From Planctomycetota bacterium (GTDB lineage Bacteria; Planctomycetota; PUPC01; JACPCR01): a stretch of 10,943 bases of DNA. Each line of letters opens with the position of its first letter. The stretch's first letter is position 1. The notes under the pieces were generated by a model. The model was not told where the DNA came from and searched no databases. It was given only the letters and a program-made list of their open reading frames with translations. This document shows, one piece after another, positions 6,626 to 10,943 of this stretch. The stretch lies in assembly GCA_030740295.1 (NCBI GenBank), contig JASLXP010000260.1, forward strand, positions 1 through 10,943, given 5' to 3'. The position numbers and the translations under genes were made by a program.

Positions 6626-9600
6626 ATGAAATACACGACTACCATACTGATCACACTGGCGGCCTTGGTGTGCGCCATCGCCGCGCGCGCTGATGCGCCG
6701 AAGGCGGATCTGGACGTTGCGCGGATGAAGAAGCTGGCTGCGGGGATATACGAGATTCCGGACAGTCATGGGGTAATGCTGACATTGATTGAGGCCGGCA
6801 AGTTCCAGATGGGCAGTGGTCGGAAGGAAGTCGGGCGGCTGAAGGATGAGACGCAGCGCAAGATCGAGATATCGCGTCCGTTCTATATCGGGATCATGGA
6901 GATCACGCAGGCGCAGTACATGAACGCGATGCATCCCGACCACACCGAGGACGGCATCAACAAGGGCCCGTGGGGCCACCAGATGCCTGCTTTCTACAAG
7001 GGCGGGCCGTGGGGTGTTGAGCGAACGCATGTGAAGTCGCCGCTTGAGAGCGACCGGCCGATGGACATGCTGACCTGGGAAGAGGCGATGGCCTACTGCA
7101 AGTGGCTGAACAAGCGCGAAGCCGCGGCTGGGCGGTTGCCGAAGGGGTATGAGTATCGGTTGCCGACAGAGGCTGAGTGGGAGTATGCCTGTCGCGCGGG
7201 CAGTGAGGGTCAGTTCGGAGTCGAGGGCGAGATTGAGACGTTCATGGACGTGAACGCCGAGGTATCGGACGGCACGACTTCGAGTCCGATCGGGCGGCGG
7301 AAGGCGAACCCCTGGGGTTTGTATGACATGCATGGCTCGCTGTACGAGTGGGTGATGGACTGGTACGGACCGTACGACGAGAAGCAGAAGACTGACCCGG
7401 TGGGCCCGGCAGAGGGTGCGGAACGGGTCATGCGCGGCGGCAGCTATGCTTCGATGAAGGTAGACGATGACGCGACGGAGGCTGAAAAGCTGCGGCGGGT
7501 GCGGAGTGCGTCGCGCAGTCGTCTGCCGCAGGATTTCGAGCTGCCGATCGTCGGCATGCGCCTGGCGCTAGCGCCGGCTGCGGGTGCGGCCGAGTACGAG
7601 TCGCGCAAGGATCACAAGGAATACGATTTCCACTATGACATTCGCTACCCGGGCCGGCTGCGGTCGGATGTGGGGCGTGACAAGGTCACGCAGAAGAAAG
7701 CGAGGGATCTGAAGGGCTACCATCGTCGTGAGGTCAAGTGGTGGCCCAAGCGCGGTGTGGACTTCACTCCCCTTGAGGACATCCGCGGCGCGCCGTTGCG
7801 CACCTGGACGCCGCGCATCCCCAAGGAATCGTTCACGCAATCCCTTTTGGACAACTTCCCGACCGAACCCTTCAAGGCGCACCTGGTCAACTTCCGCGGC
7901 GTGGGCGACGACTCGCCGGAAATTCCCGCGGATCCGACGAGCTACCGCTGTCCGGCAGTGGTGTTGCGGCTGGAAGATGGCCGCAAGCGGATCTTCCTTG
8001 CGAAGTATCTCAGCGAACCCGACCGCCAGTACATTATGCAGGTCTACAACAAGGATATGGAACGGATCTCCAAGACGCTGTTGCAGGACGAGTACGCCGT
8101 GCCTGACATCGCTAAGGCCTATCCCGAAGGGATGGAGCACCTGCATAAGCATTCAGGCAAGATCCGTTTCGACACGAAACACGCCTCCATCGTGATTCCA
8201 GGAAAGGCCCCTGCGGACGGAAGAAGCTGGGTGCGCGAAGAACAAAACGATTATGTCCTCAACACCATTGCCCATCTGAAAAACCAAATGGAAGCCTACT
8301 GGGCCTACCATGAATACAGCGGCGCGTTGGTTCGCTACTGGGAACGGCCCAAACTGTTCAAGTATGTTCCACAGTTCGGTGCCGCCGGTGGCGGTGGCGG
8401 TGGTGGCTACGGGGGTTGCGATTTGCGCGGCCCGGGCATCGAGGGCGTCTTCCACGAATGGGGACACGGAATGCTCTGTGGTGGTCTGTTGGACTTTGGC
8501 GGTGCCGAAACTGCCGCCGATTCGCTGCAGGTCATGGGCAACCCGGCGAACATTCACAAGACCGGCCACCAGATCGAAAAGCCATGGAAGGGATTCTTCC
8601 ACGGGTGCTACCCCGGTGGGGGCGGGTACGAGATTCTCGCCGACGACCCCAACTGGGGATACGCCATTACCGCGATTACCTCGACACTGGCCGCCGAGGA
8701 AGACACCACGCCCATGCACGTCTACGCCCACCTTGGCGTAGAGCGAGGCCTATGGAGCAAGGAAGACGCCATCCGCGGCATGGGCGACTTGATGGGACAG
8801 ATCGGTGCCCGACTCGCAGAGTTCGACTGTCAGCAGGAATATCAATTCCGCACCCACGCCGGCGCCGTGAACCGGTCGTTCCTGGTTCCGGTGGACGCGA
8901 TCAAAGGCATCTATCGCTGCCCGACGGCAGAAGCCCCGGATCCGTTCGGTGTGAGCATTTCGCGACTCGTGCCCAATCAAGGCGCGAAGGAGATCACCGT
9001 CGATTTCAAAGGCGATCACGATCCAGAGACGCACGCCGATTGGCGTGCATGCATCGTGGCGGTGGACAAGAACGATCTCTGTCGCTACTCGCCTCTGTGG
9101 AACAAGGGCACGATGTCGCTGCAGATCAACCCAGGAGACAAGCGCTTCTGGCTGACCGTCACCGCGACGCCCAAAGCGTTGATGCGCGGCGCTCGCAGTG
9201 AAACGTGGGTCGTTTACCAGGGGGCATACACCTACCGGTACCCATACCAGGTCACGCTGAGTGGCGCCAAACCGGGCCCGGCCTACGCAACCCTCGCCGA
9301 CAACAACAACATGGACCTCTCCGGCACGACAGGGCTGTTCGTCTTTCCCACCATGTTCTACGGCGATAAGTTTGGACAGATCCTCACAGCCTACGACTTC
9401 ACACCGCACCTGACCGACACCGAGCGGAAAGCGTACCAGGCCCGACTCGAGAAACAGCTCGAGGCGGTCAAGACATTCCACGCCGAATACAAGACGAAAC
9501 TGGACAGGGACCCCGACACGGGCATCCGCTTCTATCGCAGCTGGCGCTGGGAAAGATTCGTCCAAAACGCGGAACTGACGATCAGACGTATCGAGTTCAT

Positions 9601-10943
9601 GTTGGAGAACCTCGAGGGGGCACCGCACCCCAATGGGGGCGGATGGGTTTCCGCCCAGGCCGAAGTCGCCCCGACGGCCTACGTCGGCCCCAACTGCTAC
9701 GTGATGGGCAAGGCCCAAATCCTGGACAGAGCCCAGCTGATCGAATCTGCCGCCGTCATCGGCGATGGCACCGTCATCAAAGACAACGCGAAAATCAGCG
9801 GCAAAGCGCAAATCATCGGCGACGTCGTGGTCGAAGGGTTTTCCCGCATTTACGATGCGGGCGAGATCCACCGCATCACAACCGATACCGAGACGAAGGA
9901 CTACCGCGGAATAACCAGAACCAAACCCAATACCGGCACGGAAATCAAACGCGTCAACCGGCTCTCGCTCCAGGGGCCCGAATCGGGGAACGCCAACTTG
10001 CTGGCCAACTATGAAATCCTGCGAGACGAACCGGTTCTCCTGGAGAATCTCATGCGGCTGCGGGATGAAGGGTTCGGCTTCCTCGGCTACCATGCCGAAA
10101 AGGGGCAAGTCAACCACGACGGGTTCCTCGTCGGTCGGCCCGGGTTTGATGGCGCCGACGACCACTCCCCCCTGGTGTTCAACGGGAAGGACCAGCACGC
10201 CGAAATCTCCTGCGAAGTGATCGACCTCGGCGAGTTGATGATCGTGATGCGGGTGAAGGTCGATGCGTCCGGGAAACCGCAAACGCTGTTCGATTTCGGG
10301 TCGAGCCTCGACAACCGCATGACGCTCACCGTTAAGAAGGGTGGGGAACTCGTCCTGCAATGGACGGTGAAGGGAAAGAGCGAATCCCTGTCGGCACGCA
10401 AGCCGCTTGTGGCGGGCGAGTGGGCAACGATTCGCGTGGAAATCGACGGTCGGCGCGTCGCGCTGCATGTGGATGAATCCGCTGCCGAAAAGAAGTCCGA
10501 CTTCCGATCGGCCTACGTCTATGCCCCGCAGTTTGCCCGGCGGAACTTGGTTTTCCGCAGTCGCGACGAGAAGACGCCGAACTACGCCGCCGGGCAACTC
10601 GACTACTTGCGGGTGTACAGCGAGGTCGCCGAGGACTTTGCCGCGCTGCCGTCCCCACCGACGGTGAGTCCGAACAAAGCGATGCCCGCGGTGTTCGAGA
10701 AGCTTGACGAGGAATTCGGCGGTCGTGCCGGCTACAGACGGGTCGTGGAGGAACTCTACAGAAGCAGCACGCCACTGGCCGATCACGTCAAGGCCAACGA
10801 CGAAGACCTGCTGCAGATTCTCACCTACGAACAGGGCGACACGCCCGAGGCGATCCGGAAGACGCTCGCCCTGCGCGATGCGTATTACGCGCTGAAGGCG
10901 GAGCAGGCAATCAAGCAGCACGAGCTGAAGAAGCAGTACTTCG
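6626..10943 (+). CDS. Secreted fusion: FGE-like domain plus gluzincin-like/beta-helix/LamG protein (3' truncated)
   Basis: At least 1439 codons, still open at the window end. Residues 1-22 are a signal peptide (LITLAALVCAIAARA, cut before D23). Residues about 45-316 are a formylglycine-generating-enzyme-like (SUMF1/EgtB/PvdO) domain: LIEAGKFQMGS, YRLPTEAEWEYACRAG, NPWGLYDMHGSLYEWVMDWY, MRGGSYAS and closing VGMRLAL. The catalytic cysteine pair expected after RGGS is absent, so oxidase activity is unlikely. After APAAGAA the frame enters EYES at residue 323, the mature start of the upstream paralogue. It then follows that protein: HEWGH at 610-614, candidate ligand E628 (same x13 spacing), seven glycines at 588-594, a beta-helix after PHPNGGGWVSAQ, a LamG-like domain from LVFNGKDQHAEI to QLDYLRVYSEV, and the start of the helical tail. 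Codon style becomes richer in GAA/AAA/CAA somewhat after 7768. The long minus-strand frames over this region are shadows. Confidence 0.9.
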   Translation, partial: MKYTTTILITLAALVCAIAARADAPKADLDVARMKKLAAGIYEIPDSHGVMLTLIEAGKFQMGSGRKEVGRLKDETQRKIEISRPFYIGIMEITQAQYMNAMHPDHTEDGINKGPWGHQMPAFYKGGPWGVERTHVKSPLESDRPMDMLTWEEAMAYCKWLNKREAAAGRLPKGYEYRLPTEAEWEYACRAGSEGQFGVEGEIETFMDVNAEVSDGTTSSPIGRRKANPWGLYDMHGSLYEWVMDWYGPYDEKQKTDPVGPAEGAERVMRGGSYASMKVDDDATEAEKLRRVRSASRSRLPQDFELPIVGMRLALAPAAGAAEYESRKDHKEYDFHYDIRYPGRLRSDVGRDKVTQKKARDLKGYHRREVKWWPKRGVDFTPLEDIRGAPLRTWTPRIPKESFTQSLLDNFPTEPFKAHLVNFRGVGDDSPEIPADPTSYRCPAVVLRLEDGRKRIFLAKYLSEPDRQYIMQVYNKDMERISKTLLQDEYAVPDIAKAYPEGMEHLHKHSGKIRFDTKHASIVIPGKAPADGRSWVREEQNDYVLNTIAHLKNQMEAYWAYHEYSGALVRYWERPKLFKYVPQFGAAGGGGGGGYGGCDLRGPGIEGVFHEWGHGMLCGGLLDFGGAETAADSLQVMGNPANIHKTGHQIEKPWKGFFHGCYPGGGGYEILADDPNWGYAITAITSTLAAEEDTTPMHVYAHLGVERGLWSKEDAIRGMGDLMGQIGARLAEFDCQQEYQFRTHAGAVNRSFLVPVDAIKGIYRCPTAEAPDPFGVSISRLVPNQGAKEITVDFKGDHDPETHADWRACIVAVDKNDLCRYSPLWNKGTMSLQINPGDKRFWLTVTATPKALMRGARSETWVVYQGAYTYRYPYQVTLSGAKPGPAYATLADNNNMDLSGTTGLFVFPTMFYGDKFGQILTAYDFTPHLTDTERKAYQARLEKQLEAVKTFHAEYKTKLDRDPDTGIRFYRSWRWERFVQNAELTIRRIEFMLENLEGAPHPNGGGWVSAQAEVAPTAYVGPNCYVMGKAQILDRAQLIESAAVIGDGTVIKDNAKISGKAQIIGDVVVEGFSRIYDAGEIHRITTDTETKDYRGITRTKPNTGTEIKRVNRLSLQGPESGNANLLANYEILRDEPVLLENLMRLRDEGFGFLGYHAEKGQVNHDGFLVGRPGFDGADDHSPLVFNGKDQHAEISCEVIDLGELMIVMRVKVDASGKPQTLFDFGSSLDNRMTLTVKKGGELVLQWTVKGKSESLSARKPLVAGEWATIRVEIDGRRVALHVDESAAEKKSDFRSAYVYAPQFARRNLVFRSRDEKTPNYAAGQLDYLRVYSEVAEDFAALPSPPTVSPNKAMPAVFEKLDEEFGGRAGYRRVVEELYRSSTPLADHVKANDEDLLQILTYEQGDTPEAIRKTLALRDAYYALKAEQAIKQHELKKQYF
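7592..7767 (+). repeat. Segment nearly identical to 1856-2031 (copy 2)
   Basis: Second copy of the 176-nt, about 96%-identical segment, placed right behind the FGE-like domain. The left boundary coincides with the domain fusion point. The right boundary coincides with a fall to ordinary paralogue divergence, and the codon style changes a little further on. It marks a likely recombination or gene-conversion tract, or an assembly join. Confidence 0.85.

Noticed and set aside
6626..7570. Functional sulfatase-activating formylglycine-generating enzyme
   Set aside because: The cysteine pair needed for catalysis is missing, the protein is predicted to be exported and fused to another domain, and no sulfatase gene lies in the window.
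8750..10921. Minus-strand open frame of 723 codons
   Set aside because: It lies wholly opposite the fusion gene, whose plus-strand product aligns along its length with the upstream paralogue. The minus frame shows no recognisable domain and is explained by GC-rich codon bias.

Overview
The window carries three large plus-strand coding regions and one small transposase-like gene. The overall GC is high. The large genes are Sec-exported multidomain proteins with LamG/concanavalin-like, coiled-coil and FGE-like modules, and the intergenic DNA is full of short palindromes. This combination suggests a bacterium of the Planctomycetota-Verrucomicrobiota-Lentisphaerota/Kiritimatiellota (PVC) type. 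That is an inference from style; no rRNA or other marker gene is present to confirm it.

Layout. Positions 1-793 are the 3' end of a secreted protein with a terminal LamG-type domain. Its stop codon is followed at once by a CAGGAGT heptamer array. Positions 850-1730 form a palindrome-rich region built around a REP-associated (IS200-like, HUH) Y1 transposase gene at 1027-1479. Its two flanks are mirror images: three palindromes on each side, in inverted order, with identical 10-nt and 21-nt spacings. Positions 1778-6427 encode a complete 1549-residue protein: signal peptide, HEWGH gluzincin-like domain, short hexapeptide beta-helix, LamG-like domain and a long charged coiled-coil tail. Positions 6428-6605 hold a decayed four-helix-bundle (23S-IVP type) gene inside inverted CAGGAGTCAGG repeats. 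From 6626 to the window end an open frame of at least 1439 codons encodes a second copy of the gluzincin/beta-helix/LamG protein. In this copy a signal peptide plus a formylglycine-generating-enzyme-like domain precede the shared region.

How the genes fit together. The two giant paralogues are probably exported and act on, or bind, extracellular glycoprotein or polysaccharide. The metal-site pattern (HEXXH-x13-E) fits the general M60-like gluzincin spacing, and the LamG and beta-helix modules are typical adhesion or binding parts. The FGE-like domain of the second copy lacks the catalytic cysteine pair, so it is more likely a binding or structural module than a sulfatase activator. The substrate cannot be read from the sequence.

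The most notable points are: (1) the tandem architecture itself, which I do not recognise as a named family; (2) a sharp drop from about 96% to about 74% nucleotide identity between the paralogues, at 2031/2032 and 7767/7768, with a nearby change in codon style, indicating recombination, gene conversion or an assembly join; (3) the mirror-symmetric palindrome flanks of the transposase gene; (4) the repeat-bracketed four-helix-bundle relic.
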